From Phaseolus vulgaris (Eukaryota; Streptophyta; Magnoliopsida; Fabales; Fabaceae), in contig NC_023753.2 of NCBI RefSeq assembly GCF_000499845.2, forward strand, positions 5,354,791-5,418,790: a stretch of DNA of 64,000 nucleotides, given 5' to 3'. Made by a program: the position numbers and the translations under genes. Below the pieces are notes generated by a model, which worked only from the letters and a program-made list of their open reading frames with translations, did no database searches and was not told where the DNA came from. Of this stretch, positions 24,539-36,789 are shown in pieces (position 1 is the stretch's first letter; every line of letters starts with the position of its first letter).

Positions 24539-24544
24539 TAATGT

Positions 24545-26590
24545 AGTAGGTAGTTTATTTTTTACTCTAATATATTATGCTATTGCTAGTGCTTTTTTAT
24601 TATATATATATATATTTTATTTTTTTTTGTGTCTTTCGATTAAGAAAATAATTATTTTGTACTAAAGTATAATAATTATTGAATAATATAATTATAACAT
24701 TTTTTACAGTGTTACAATAAAAATATTAGTAGAGGATTTAACTTTTTTTTTAAAATTAAACAAATACGATAGAAAATATTAAATAAAAAATGACATTCAG
24801 ACTCTATGATAACTCTAAACCCTAAACTGAAAATATATATATAAAAAAAACAAGAGTAACTTTATACGGACTATGATAACCTCAAAACATGTACGCATCA
24901 ACTTTACATGTAGCTTTTGATTAAAAGCAGACATTCACGATTAAAAATGCAATCTGAATAGTGAATTCGTATCTATACCAGGTAAGAAACAAAAACCAAG
25001 ATAATGAAAGGTGTCAAAGCTATGGTTAAAAGAAAAACAAAGAGAATGTCCCGTGATTAAACAGTGTTTTGGAAAGACGTTGATGAGGCAAAATATCACA
25101 GCAACTCTAAAACAGAAAACAAAAATGAAAAGCTTTTATGAAGACATGAAAAACTAGGTCATGTATGATTCTGAGAGCGAAACCAAAGACGCTATAATTG
25201 TTATTGTTTAACGTCATGCAATAAATGGTGATTGTGTGTTAGCATATTTGTTATTTAAAAGAAGAAATAATTTTTATTTATAGGGTGGAGAAAGTAGTTC
25301 AAAGGTCATGATCCTAATGGTCTTGCATCTATATATGTTGGTTCTGCGTAGCCTAGCACCAGCATGTGCCAATGGTCGATCTGGCCATTGCATTGCTCAC
25401 CTAAGATTGTACCCATGTGCCTTACATCCAAATTCAACAGCTTCACCTTCATAACATATCAATCACAATGCTACCATTAGGTTGAACTACTGTACTGCCA
25501 TGAGATCATATCGATACCTTTCTTTCATCAAAGAGCATTGCAGTTAAGGGTAACAATTCTGTCTATTTCTGCAATGATTGTTCTCTATCTTTGTCTTATT
25601 CAAACAAAATTCTCCCACCATGGAAAACAAACTTAATGGGATAACTCTATTACCAGGTTAAAAATAGTTCATTCATCACATTTTTAAAATAACTGGTAAG
25701 TGTTAATAAATGAGTTCTTTTAACAAGCCACGGGTAGGTGAATTTTTTTACAGATTTTCAGTAGACTGTGAACTCAATTATTTGAAGTGAATTGAAAATG
25801 TGTCCAAATCATCTATTTTTGGTGTTTATGCAATAATGGAATACATCACTTGTCTCCATTTTTAATGTATTATATATTGTATAATATAGATTTTCAGCTT
25901 CGGATGAAGTGGGGCATATAGATAGGTAGTTGATTTGTGGTGACGACGATGGAGTGTGATTTTATGTTTATTTATTTGTCACATTCAGACTTAAATTAAG
26001 TGGATGAAAGTCGGATTAATTTGATTGATCGGTTTACTTAATTTTTAGAATTTTATTTTATAGCAAAAGAAGGAATAAACTCAAAAGATTATTTGGAGTT
26101 TAAAGAAAAAGCGCCGTTTTAGAATTTTGTGTTTGATGAAGATTGAGTTTTACAATATGTCAAAAGAGGGAGCTGGTGTTAGTACTATTCTAAATCTAAC
26201 CTCAAACAGCACGATGAAGATATTCCGCGCGTTGAAGGAAATGCGAAGGGAGTTACGCACAATTTTTCTTCTTTGGAGAACGTTTCACAAGGTTGAAAGA
26301 ATTTTGGGTGGTTGACTTCTCCATTCACGCTATCTTTCTCTCGTGTTCCTTGGTTCCTCTTTCTATTATAAAGAGGGATTTCGTTCTCACTTTCACTCAC
26401 TTCTTCACTGCCTCTTCATCTTCCTCAAATCACTCACCATGCTCAATTTCTCACTCACGCTTTATCTTCCTATACTTCTCTCTTCACCAATTTTATTTTC
26501 TTTTACTATATTATTATTTTTCTGAGTTTATTGAGTTTTTACTCTATTACTAGTTCTGCTTATCGGAAATTTTTGAAATATTTCTGTTGT
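24545..26590. other. Intergenic, no gene recognised
   Basis: 24600-24900 is AT-rich with short TA runs. 25280-25560 is less AT-biased and looks unique but has no open frame of interest. Open frames at 26127-26553 (up to 86 codons) lie just before an LTR and match no family I know. Confidence 0.5.
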
Positions 26591-26594
26591 ATCA

Positions 26595-26847
26595 TGTTGG
26601 GTTATAGGTAGGAGACCGATGTAAATGAATAGTAGAGGAAATAACATAGGACGAGGATTTGAATTAATTAGCATTAACCATGCAATAAAGAGAGAATCAT
26701 AACGACAGACAAAGGGTTAAGACTGACTCCATATATACTAGGTAAAACCTCATAGATAGACAGATCACAAATAAGGTTAAGAACATACTTGTTCTTAACT
26801 ACCTTGAATGCTCTGGGTTTAGGTCACCTATTGGCCTGTTTAGAACA
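26595..26847 (+). mobile_element. Probable LTR of a Ty3/gypsy element (~253 bp)
   Basis: The segment starts TGTTGGGTTATAGG and ends TTTAGAACA, giving the TG...CA ends of an LTR, and is followed three bases later by a tRNA primer-binding site. The second LTR and the pol genes are not found nearby, so this is a 5' remnant with its leader. The exact left border is a best guess from the TG dinucleotide. Confidence 0.6.
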
Positions 26848-26850
26848 TTT

Positions 26851-26869
26851 TGGCGCCCACCGTGGGGCT
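26851..26869 (+). other. Retrotransposon primer-binding site (tRNA-Lys type)
   Basis: TGGCGCCCACCGTGGGGCT begins with TGG, the complement of a tRNA CCA tail, and continues as the complement of what I recall as the 3' end of plant tRNA-Lys(CUU). Its position just inside an LTR end is right for priming minus-strand synthesis. This kind of site is common in Tat-lineage Ty3/gypsy elements. Confidence 0.75.
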
Positions 26870-27180
26870 GAAGAGGCTCCTTAGTCCCTTAGTTAGGGGG
26901 AATCCACTTTCCTTAAACCTCGACTGGGGGGCTTATTCTCGTATTTCAATATAGTCCTAAATCGTTCAGGAGTCGACGCCAATGACATTTTAAATACTCC
27001 CTCCTCCCTCAACCCACTGAGGTGCTTTCTAAGGGCAAAATCGTGACGGAGCACCGACTTCCAAAGTGGACAATACCTCGGATGCGATGATTGACCCTAA
27101 CGATGCTATCTCTCGGACTTGAGGTTGAAACATATCCTATGAAACTTGCGCAATACATTGCAAATAAATTCTTATGAACA
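26870..27180 (+). mobile_element. Retroelement leader and 5' internal remnant
   Basis: Sequence downstream of the primer-binding site is clearly more GC-rich than its surroundings (CCTTAGTTAGGGGGAATCC, CCTCGACTGGGGGG) up to about 27150. No gag frame is intact. The right border is where composition falls back to AT-rich, so it is approximate. Confidence 0.5.
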
Positions 27181-27189
27181 TATGGTTAA

Positions 27190-30100
27190 GGTAGAATTAT
27201 TGAGGTGATAACAATTTGATTTTGGAAAAAAATGGGTGAATGGAAATGCTAAACTAATAAACTTTTATATAGGTCCTGCAGGCAAAATAATCAAAACAAG
27301 AACTGGATTTTGAGTAAAAAAAATAATTAATGATTATTTAGCATTTATGCTATTCATTGATAGAAGAAACTATCTTGTTATATATATTAAGTTTATTTTT
27401 TCTCTTATACAACGATGGATATCCCTCTACCACTATATATACATTTTCATTGATGCTGATAAAAAATACAAAATTATTTATATATACATAAAACATAACA
27501 TTTCAGTAAAGATTTTGAATACAAATGTTTGATGTATGATAAGAAAATGAAGTTTTCATAATTCTGCTATAAGATTGATAGAGACTATCCTCCCAAACAC
27601 GCAGTACAATCTAAATTTAAATACAAAAGTCACTTTTTTTCCATTTAAATGATAGAGTCTCTTGATTTTATTTTATTTTTATCTTTACGAAACCTTTATT
27701 TTTTTTTGTTTTATTCTTACCCATATTTTTCTCCCGTAATCTAGTGCAGCTTCTCGCAGTTTTAACATGTCTCTAGAAGAAATTTTAGTAAGATTATTTT
27801 AAAAATTAATGAAAGCGTTTCCATATTTCTTATCTGCATTAATAAAAAGCAACGTTATAGTGTTTTTTAACCTCTCTAAAAGAAAATGACATTCTGAAAG
27901 CAAATATGGTTTAAGTTCAGATTTCATGTAATGAAAATTTTATATATGAAACATGTGGCAATAGCACTATTGTGACGTTGATATTGGATACTTTTGTCCA
28001 TCATGTGTTACCCATTTCATTAAGCTCAATTCCTTCACCTAACATGGTAATCACACATATAAGTTTAGTAGAAATAAAAAACGTAAAAGCATAACGGGCT
28101 TATCTAGACGTGTGAAGAATTGATTTGATGGGAATTTGTGTTTGGCGAATTGTAATGAAAATGGAATCCTGTGTGAATTTTGGGAGTGTAATTTGATGGG
28201 AAAAGAATGGTGGAGTAAAGTTAGTAACGTGTGTGTGTGTGGAAAGTGTGAGTCCCAATCATTGATGAATTTAAATTGATAGGTTTATCTCTTTCGAAGG
28301 TATCATCCCAAAAACCTTTGGGCCCATTTCATTAAATTCTCCAGATGCATACAGATCACTCATCAGTCACCACTCCCTCCCTTTTGTTTCCAAATCATAT
28401 ACCACCGCCATTATTTTTCTTCCATTATTTTCCCTCTACCTAATCACTTTCACACACACTTCAAACAATCCTCACTAACTCATTTTTTCAAGCTGTAACA
28501 CGCTCAGATAATGCCTTTAAACACAAGTACGTACAAATCCCTTTTTTCTTACACATTTCATCATGAACTTTCTTCCTCTTAATTATACCCATCGCTTTTT
28601 TAGTGGATGGAATGATATAGTACGTCTCCAGAAAATAATTACAACATAGAGAATAAAGTTAGAAGGAGTGAACAGTGAAGAATCTGATGAATCTACCAAG
28701 ATGCGCTGTCCCCGGGCTCTGTGACTTGTTTCCATCTGCGGCGTGTTAGCTCAACCCCATGGAGCTTGCACAAATGAATATGCAATAGTCACATACCATT
28801 CTTTCCAGTAACCTTGATAGTAACAATTCCTTTATCTTATTCTTCATCAATGTCATTTTTTCTTCTCCACACCTTATTCCTTTCCTTTTACAACCTCATG
28901 TAAGCCTCTCCTTCTCCATGCATATTACAATTATATTACATAAAACCAGATAAAAGGAAAATACACAAATTATATGTTAAAAAATTAACTTTAAATATAA
29001 CTCAATCTCATAAAATCGACTCAATGAGGTGCGAGTTGCATTTACTTAAAGTTTTAATATTTAATCGATATAGACGGTCTGATAGCGGGTAACCTGATAA
29101 ACACCCAATAAATACTCGTTAGGATAAACTTGAAATGACTCTGATATTAAGAAGAATAAAATATATAAAAAATTTCTCTCTCCAAATTATTATATAATTA
29201 TGTATGTAATAATAAGATTCTATCATTATTAAATTAATTACATATAAGTTTCACTATTCACATATAAGCATTTCATTCTTTTCATCTAACAGGTTGGTAG
29301 TTTAAAGTTCAAACATACGAAAAATCTAAAAAAGTGGAAGCAATTTAGAAATCTCGTTACAATTATGACATTTTGACCAATCGGTGAAAGTAATATCTGA
29401 ATGGAAATCGGCTAAGATTCAACTTCGACCTTAATTTCAAAAGGCTTATGAACTAATCAGAAGTATTTTTTTGACAAAAAATCTCAACAATTTCTACTGA
29501 GGAATAATGACATTTCCATGAATAAACTGGATCATTAATTATGAGGTGAACCCAGTTAATACTCCGGGATAACGTAATGCCTTTGGTTTCAGCTTATGAT
29601 TGCGTTTCTTAGGGTATATTTATGTTTACTCTACCGATGCATTTATGGCATATATGAATATTCAAAGAAATTATAGTTAGAGGAATAAAGATAACGCGAC
29701 ACATTAATACATATATTGACTTATTGCAAATGTTGTGCAAGATTGAATTGAGAGAAGTGAATGTTTGATGGTTTTTGAAGAATCAAAATTTGATTTTCAG
29801 AATGAAGTAAACAGAAATGAATGCATGGAATAATTTTTTGGCAAAGAAAAAGAGTAAGAAGAGGGTGTTGCGGTTTGAAATATTTATAAGGGAAGGGGAG
29901 GTGGTTGTGTTCTTTAGGTGGAGGAAAGGGAGGGATCGAGAGAGTTTTTAATTGGGCAGGAAGTAGAGGAAAGAGAAGAAACCGGCAGAGAGGGAAACCA
30001 TTTTAATTTTATGGTCTGTTCCGGAAGATGGATTGAGGAGATAAGAACCTTACTCCCACTAAAAAGTAACAAGGCTTACAATCATAACAACACGTGACGG

Positions 30101-30440
30101 TTAAAGGAAAACAGACTATATTATGACTAATACATATAATAAAGAGAGAAGAAGAAGACAAGAAAGGGAATAAAAAAATATTACAGAGAAAGAATAATGA
30201 GATTAGTGTAATGGTATTAGACAAATATCGGACTGTAGTTTGTTGTCATTCCTATAATCATGTCATGTAATGGTGATCCTTTTCGTGTTTTGTGGTTTAA
30301 TTCATTTTGTTGGTTTCTCTTTTGATGCAAAATTTTGACCTTTCTATGAGGACTCAAACTCTGACTGACATGAAATAGAATACAATCGGCTGCTTTGTCT
30401 CTCTTGTATTACATTTTTTCTTTCTTTTCCACTCACCATC
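27190..30440. other. Intergenic, upstream region of the gene at 30547
   Basis: No gene is recognised. It contains family B copy 3 (28985-29160). A pyrimidine-rich and GC-richer stretch at 28300-28520 and 28680-28780 is unexplained. Purine-rich runs occur at 29840-29990 and 30130-30190. Distal regulatory sites for the 30547 gene may lie here, but none can be named. Confidence 0.5.
28985..29160 (-). repeat. Dispersed legume repeat family B, copy 3 (block order swapped)
   Basis: Both signature blocks are present, but in the opposite order to the copy at 3945. The CTCATAAAATCGACTC/GAGGTGCGAGTTGCA block comes first (29008-29045). GGTCTGATAGCGGGTAACCTG and ACTCGTTAGGATAAACTTG follow (29070-29150). 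Non-coding. Confidence 0.6.
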
Positions 30441-30447
30441 CGCTCTC

Positions 30448-30455
30448 TTTATAAG
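30448..30455 (+). promoter_or_regulatory. TATA box of the VAN3-binding protein gene
   Basis: TTTATAAG lies about 92-99 bp upstream of the start codon at 30547. A TSS some 30 bp downstream (about 30480) would give a leader of about 65 bases containing a CT-rich stretch. This is typical plant core-promoter architecture. Confidence 0.65.
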
Positions 30456-30485
30456 CACCGCACCCCACACTTTCACTACGCGTCA

Positions 30486-30503
30486 TCTCTCTCTCTCTCT
30501 CTC
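30486..30503. repeat. (TC)9 microsatellite in the 5' leader
   Basis: A perfect TC run between the TATA box and the start codon, continuing into a pyrimidine-rich tract up to the ATG. CT microsatellites in 5' leaders are common in plants and can act as the Y-patch or GAGA-type element. Confidence 0.9.
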
Positions 30504-30546
30504 CCACTCACCCTTTCTCTCTTACTTCTCTTTCTTTCTCACTCCA

Positions 30547-33500
30547 ATGGACAAAGCTCAAACCGAACCTTGGCGACCCGACCCGCTCCACGGCGGCATG
30601 TTCAGGCCACCGGAAACGCCGCGCGAGCCCATGGAGTTTCTCTCCCGTTCCTGGAGCGTCTCCGCCCTCGAAGTCTCCAAGGCTCTCTCTCCGGCGCTCT
30701 CCAGAGTCACCCTCACCAATAGCGGCGCAGCCGATACCATACCGGAGGACCTCGCCGGCGAGAGTGAAGAGGGGGCCGCCATGGTTTCCGGGAACCCGTT
30801 CTCCTTTGCCTCCTCGGAGACCTCTCAAATGGTGATGGAACGAATTATGTCACAATCTGTAAGGCTTCGTTCCGAACATAGTAGTATGGTGTAATTGTTT
30901 TTTCCTGCGAGGGTTGAACTTGAATCGTATCCCAGTCTCTTCAAAAGGAAAACACCTGAAAGAATGGACTGCAGTGTTGTTTGTGTCAGTCGTCGCACAA
31001 AGCTATTTGGTTTCTAGCTTCCTTTGTCTTCTTCCTCGCCTCTTTTGTTTCTTCTGTTTATTGTTTACCGCACTCTGTTTCCATTTAAACGGTTTCGTGT
31101 GCGTCAATCCTTCATTATCTTTATCCCAAACGTGATGAAGAATAAATGGTAACGTATTTATTGTGGCGTATTTGGCAGCAGGAAGTGTCTCCACGAACTT
31201 CAGGAAGACTCTCTCACAGCAGTGGCCCTCTTAACGGAACCCAAAGCTGTGGCTCCCTAACCGATAGCCCTCCTGTTTCTCCTTCTGAAATCGACGATAT
31301 CAAGGTACAGACATCATGCATCTTTAACTTTTCGCCATCCAAAAAAAACACAATCACTCGCGTATAACCAACATGTCTCTCACCTTTCTCTACAACCAAT
31401 GCAAACCCAAACCCCATTTAATTTAATCGTCCTCCCTCCAATCTCATTAGAAACTTTATTTTTTCTAGACATAACAATTGTGAAAAATAATTTAATACTG
31501 CCGTTAAGGAATGGATAAACTTAGCAGAAGGCGCGTGAAAGTTTAATGGATCCTCTCTATTTTTAGGTTCTGTTCCAATTGGTTAACTGGTCCATTTCCT
31601 GTGTCCAATTGGATGGAGATGAGTAGGACCTAATAACTTTCCTTGCAAAATCCAAATTTGGCAAAGCACCGCATCAGAGTATCTGCCCTCTGCTGCATTC
31701 ATGTAACAGTCACCGTTGCTGGCTTTAATCTTCAAGAAATACTTAGTTATAACCTTTTAAACTGCGCACATAATAACATGCCACTTTCTTAAGATTAATG
31801 TCTTGTATTTTCTTTTATTCAAATGTCTTCTCTGCAGTTCACCCGCAACAACAACATCACCAGCAGTCTGACTCTTAATTTCAGAACCACCACGCCTGCC
31901 GCCGCCGGTAAGACAGTCGGAAGGTGGCTCAAGGACAGGAAGGAGAAGAAAAAGGAGGAGACTAGAGCGCACAATGCTCAGCTCCATGCAGCGGTGTCGG
32001 TCGCCGGAGTTGCCGCAGCAGTGGCGGCGATAGCCGCCGCTACAGCCGCCTCGTCCGGGGCTGGAAAAGACGAGCAGATAGCTAAGACGGACATGGCGGT
32101 GGCGTCGGCGGCGACACTGGTGGCCGCGCAATGCGTCGAGGTGGCGGAGGCCTTGGGGGCCGAGCGCGAACATCTTGCGTCGGTGGTTAGCTCCGCCGTG
32201 AATGTGAGATCCGCCGGCGATATTACGACTCTAACTGCGGGGGCAGCGACAGGTACGGATGATGAAAATTATGTGTGGATGACATGTTGAAGAACATTCT
32301 GTTCAACCAAAAATTGTGTAATTTTTGATGGAAATTGGAAAATTTGCTTGCTGATTACTAATTATTTTTATGTTCTCATTTCATTTTGTTTGTGGTGTGA
32401 AATTGCAGCTTTGCGTGGGGCTGCCACATTGAAAGCGAGGGCCCTGAAGGAAGTGTGGAATATTGCAGCTGTAATTCCGGTGGAGAAAAATTTGGGAGCT
32501 GGTGGAATGAGTAATAATAATCTTGATAATAATAATATTAATAATAGTAGCAACGGAAATTCTAATGGTAGTTTCAGCGGTGAACTTGTACCAGAAGAAA
32601 ATTTCTTGGGTACATGCAGTAGAGAATTACTGGCCAGAGGTGTTGAGCTCCTCAAACGCACACGGAAAGGTAAATACATAATATATTTCATCCAATTTTG
32701 CTTGTTATCAGATTGTTATTTTTTTCATGGTGTCTCGTATATGGAGAAAGCGAATTCGCCGTAGTTTTATTTTGGTTGGCTTATGATATTTTTAGGGTTA
32801 TTGGTTAGAGATTTGATCTTACGAGGGATTTTTTGTGCAGGTGATCTTCATTGGAAAGTTGTGTCTGTGTATATAAACCGAATGAATCAGGTGAGCATTA
32901 TTTTTTCCCGTGATCCAGAATGATGTACTTGATCTCAGGATGACTAATCACGTAATTATTTGGGCATCGATTAGTATTAAACTGTTAACGATGTGTTTAA
33001 ACATGATTGTGGAAAAGTTATGAGGTGGGGACCTTTTCTATGATGAAGTGAAGGTATCTAGTTTACTTTGGTTCCTTAGAAAACTGCAACCTTTAACTCA
33101 TTGGAAATTCTTTTTCGTGTGAAGGTTATACTGAAAATGAAGAGCAGGCACGTTGCTGGGACCATCACGAAAAAGAAAAAGAGTGAGTTTTCATTACTTT
33201 TGTCTTGCTCCAAACTAATTATTTGACAACAGATTTGGAGGTGGGTCTTGTTTCATTTTGGGGATTTGTGAAAGTCGTAGCTGCTACTACTACTCTAGTT
33301 GTGAAAGATCAAAAGGGTTCTCTAATTTTTATATATTCTGTCCTTCAGATGTGGTGCTTGAAGTGATCAAAGATGTATCGGCCTGGCCGGGGCGCCACTT
33401 GCTGGAAGGTGGCGAGGATCGGCGTTACTTTGGGTTAAAAACAGTGATGCGTGGTACAGTGGAATTTGAGTGCAAAGATCAGAGAGAATATGATGTGTGG

Positions 33501-33563
33501 ACTCGGGGTGTTTCAAGGCTTCTCTCCATTGCAGCAGAGAAGAACAACAGAAACCGAATATGA
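30547..33563 (+). CDS. VAN3-binding / FORKED-like protein (DUF828 + PH-like), 7 exons, 478 aa
   Basis: Exons: 30547-30858, 31179-31304, 31838-32252, 32409-32669, 32841-32890, 33125-33182 and 33349-33563. All introns are GT...AG, the phases agree, and there are 1437 coding bases including TGA. Residues 1-146 hold the family's N-terminal signatures ([46 protein letters not shown]). Around residue 170 is [18 protein letters not shown], then an Ala-rich helical stretch and [20 protein letters not shown] to about residue 310 (DUF828). Residues 372-470 form the plant PH-like domain, from [18 protein letters not shown] to [10 protein letters not shown]. Family members bind the ARF-GAP VAN3/SFC at trans-Golgi and plasma-membrane compartments, affecting PIN1 traffic and vein closure; transfer of that role is inference. 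An Asn/Ser-rich insert (about residues 320-340) is the only oddity. The length is normal and the gene looks intact. Confidence 0.95.
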
Positions 33564-33739
33564 ACATCTCTTTCTGTTTTGAATGTGAGGGATAAGAAAT
33601 TTTGGCAATGGGGAATGGGCGGATCAAAGAATGGTGCTACTAGGAAGCATTATAGGTTGTTTTTGTACATGGTGCGTTTTGATTATTGTAAAAAGGTTAA
33701 ACTAAAGGCAAAGTTAATGTGAAATGGGGTCACACTTTC

Positions 33740-35250
33740 TTTATCTTGGGGAACTGGTTGTATTTTTTTGATTGTGAAAGCGAAACATTTGAACTGAGGT
33801 GAGCCCGATGTGAGCCAATAGGACTTCTCCTCTTTCATTGTTTTGGAAAGAAAATGAGTATCTTGGACTTGGGATTGTAGGGGTAGTCAAAAAGAAGATG
33901 AAAGAATCATGTTGGGAGGGAAAGTATAATGTTTGAGGACAAATATATCCTTTCATCCTTCTTCTTTGTACATCTGGGTTTGGACGATATAAGAAAAGTG
34001 GTCAAAAGTCTTGACTTTCGTGTGTTTATTACAATAAATAATTTCTGGGCATAGGCTATTTAGATTGGATCTAAGGAAATTCGTTTCAACTATATTCATG
34101 GCTTCAACTTATCAGGATTGTCGACTTAACTTAAGTGGGTCCATTGATTTAAATAAATAATAAATAAAAATATAATATTAATATTGAGTAAATAAATAAA
34201 TTAAGTATTTAAATAGTTGAAATACTGTTAAACAATATTAAAAAATTATGGTGTCAACCAAATAATTAAAAGTATTCAATAATTACAATGAAAAAAATAA
34301 TAAAAGAATAGTAGATTATGGGTTAATTCATTTTCAATCCCTAAAGTCAGATTCAATTTAATTTATATTTAAAAAATTATATTTTTTTCAAGCTAACGTA
34401 TCTCTTAGTTAACTGAATTAGCTTACGGTTTTCAACTAATTTTGACACCCCTAACTGTAACATTGGTTGGCCTGTCAACTACGTAATCAACAACACATTA
34501 TCTAATTTAGCAATTCCGTATGTTATCGACATTCTGTTCAGGAAACTAAGAATATCTTTTCGTTTTATCCTTTTTACAAAACAAAAAAGAGCATAACTTA
34601 ATTAAAAGTTTGAGTCGGTTTCAGAAAAAAAAAAAAACAGTTTATTGTCATTAATCTCAAATTAATGGAACTTCTTGTAATACAATTCTATTCTTACAAA
34701 TATATAATGTTTGATGAGAAATTAATTTGCGTATATAGCGAATAACTTTACTCATACTTTATTTAGTTTATGTTTTTAGCATGTTTTACTACACTAATAA
34801 CTATTATGTACAAGATTTATCATATTTTCTCTTTCATTTTAAGTTTTTTACCATATCTATAATTAATTATATATATATATATATATATTTCTCTTTCTAT
34901 TTTTGATTGAGTTTTTAATTAATATTATTTAATAAATCCTCTTTATATGTTGGAATGTGCATGTGGTATATGACTAGAGTGAATTTATGTGATATATATC
35001 CTTTCTAATCATATATATCATAGGCTTGTTAAACAATGAAATATTCAAAATAATTTTCTTAGTAAATTGTCTATTGATAGAGTTTAATATTATATTTGTT
35101 AGAATATTTGAATATACTTCACCATCTATATCTCTTGATCATGATTCTAACATTGATAACATGGTTAAAATAACTTGTTGTACTAGATGTTGTCACTCAA
35201 ACCTTATGTATTCAATATCCTATTATAGATGTGACTTGTGAATTAAAATT
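33740..35250. other. Intergenic downstream of the VAN3-binding gene
   Basis: The 3' UTR probably occupies the first 150-200 bases after 33563; no clear AATAAA is seen, only AT-rich near-upstream sequence around 33685. The rest is AT-rich and includes a perfect (AT)10 run at 34869-34888. Short open frames match nothing known. Confidence 0.5.
34869..34888. repeat. (AT)10 microsatellite
   Basis: A perfect AT dinucleotide run. Confidence 0.95.
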
Positions 35251-35259
35251 TTGTTTAAT

Positions 35260-36715
35260 ACACTTGTTATCAAAGTTTCATGGTCTTGCAAGAGAAGACC
35301 CACATAAGCATTTTAAAGAATTTCATATTGTCACCAGAGTGAGATCAATTGAAGTCCTTAAATAGCATATAAATCTAAAAGCTTTATCGTTTTCACTACA
35401 AGATGTTGTTAAAGACTGAGTGAATCACCTTCTATCCAGATTAGTTGCAAATTGGGAGAACCATGAGATTGGAACTCTCGCCATGGAATTTAGAGATAGT
35501 CCAATGACGCTTAAGATAATAGATGTTATGAAACATCCAGTTCAAGATCGCTCTGTCTATCATATTGACATGTTCACTAATGCTCTTTGGATTATGATTC
35601 ACTTCAGTTCATAGGAGAATTGGATTCTTTTGATTTGTCTGATGCTACTATTGTCATAAATGAATTTCTATTATTTAAAGATATTTGTTGTACATACTCT
35701 ACTATTATGTTTCAGTCAAGCCAATTGAGTTGAAATGCACAAGCTCAACAACAACAGCCTTAAGCACATCTTTACAATAACCGAACAAGTATGCTATTTA
35801 GAGGAAGAATATAAATTTCCAATAACTATATTTAGCGTTCTTCTCCCTGATCCAGAATAGTAGTTGTTGCAAGTCATCAGAGAACACAAAAAGTTAATTA
35901 ACTGGACGCTTGAAGGTATTTAAGGTATTAGTTTTTCAATGTGTATGAATAAAATTTTGTCACGCGAATGATCAAAACATGTGAGGCAGCCACAAAGGAG
36001 GCTTAATCCCTAGATTCTAGATGTGATGGCAAATGAAGTCAACAAGATGCTACAAGTTGCTATCTTCTACCATATATTATATTAGATGGTACATGGGTTA
36101 GTCTTCTCTAGGTGGTACCAAAAATATTTGGTAATATTATCATACAAAATGAGAATGATGAATTGATTTCCCACGACAAAATGCATAACCGTTAAAGAGT
36201 ATGTGTTGACTATAGAAGACTAGATCAAGAAACAATAAAGAATCACTTTCATATACCTTTTATCTATCAGATGTTGTAATGTCTAGTTGGTAAGTCTCAT
36301 TACTATTTTTTGGATAGTTTTTATGGTTATTTTCAAAAGTATTGCACCTAAAGACCAAAATAAAACTACATTTTTATTTATTTATAAAGCTTTCATGTTA
36401 GACATTAGTATGTAACTTGATATCTCAGCTAGACTGACACTCAAGTAAAACCAATTATCTGTCATGACATGAAAGAAATATTATTAAAAAAAGAAAAATA
36501 ATATAAAAAAAATGAAAAGATTATACCAAAACACATATGTTAACAAAAACAATACATAATAAAATCACAGTTACTTATCCTTTTGAAACTTTTGCTCATA
36601 GGAGGATGTCTTTTAGTCTATGCAATGCACTTGACTCCTTCCAAAGATGCATGATAAGTATTTTTCTCAGATTTGCTTTAACATTACAAAGAGATCTTTA
36701 TGGATGTTTTTCGCC
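35260..36715 (+). pseudogene. Decayed Athila-like Ty3/gypsy retrotransposon (gag and RT start)
   Basis: A gag block at 35270-35430 reads KFHGLAREDPHKHFKEFHIV in pieces, followed by ALSFSLQDVVKD, the typical Athila-type gag sequence. Further gag sequence with many stops continues to about 36050. The start of reverse transcriptase follows at about 36085-36290 (TWVSLLxVVPK, then VCVDYRRLDQETIKNHFHIPF). After a LINE insertion the same domain resumes at 36570 with PFETFAHRRMSFSLCNALD, SFQRCMISIF and IFMDVF. Stops and frameshifts are numerous, protease and most of gag-pol between the two blocks are lost, and everything beyond the first RT motifs is missing. No LTRs were found. Confidence 0.8.
36371..36557 (-). 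mobile_element. 5'-truncated LINE 3' end in reverse orientation inside the gypsy RT
   Basis: The reverse complement matches the last ~180 bp of the LINE copies at 18566 and 60318: AACTTGATATCTCAGCTAGA, CATGACATGAAAGAAATATT and CATATGTTAACAAAAAC, with a T-rich start that is the poly(A) tail read backwards. The flanks AATAAAACTACA (36359-36370) and AATAAAATCACA (36558-36569) form a slightly diverged 12-bp target duplication. Removing the insert restores the reading of the gypsy RT (KDQNKTTF | PFETFAHRRM). Confidence 0.88.
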
Positions 36716-36789
36716 TTCAATATTTCACTTTAGCTTTTGCAACATAATGCTATATTGGGCTTTGAAACCTGATTCTTATTGACTTTAAC

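Noticed and set aside
31757..32173. Minus-strand 138-codon frame
   Set aside because: It lies opposite exon 3 of the VAN3-binding gene; GC-rich codons on the sense strand keep the antisense frame open.
30547..33563. Possible fusion or truncation of the VAN3-binding gene, because the open frames are scattered
   Set aside because: All seven exons join in phase with GT/AG introns and reproduce the full family layout, so the gene is complete.
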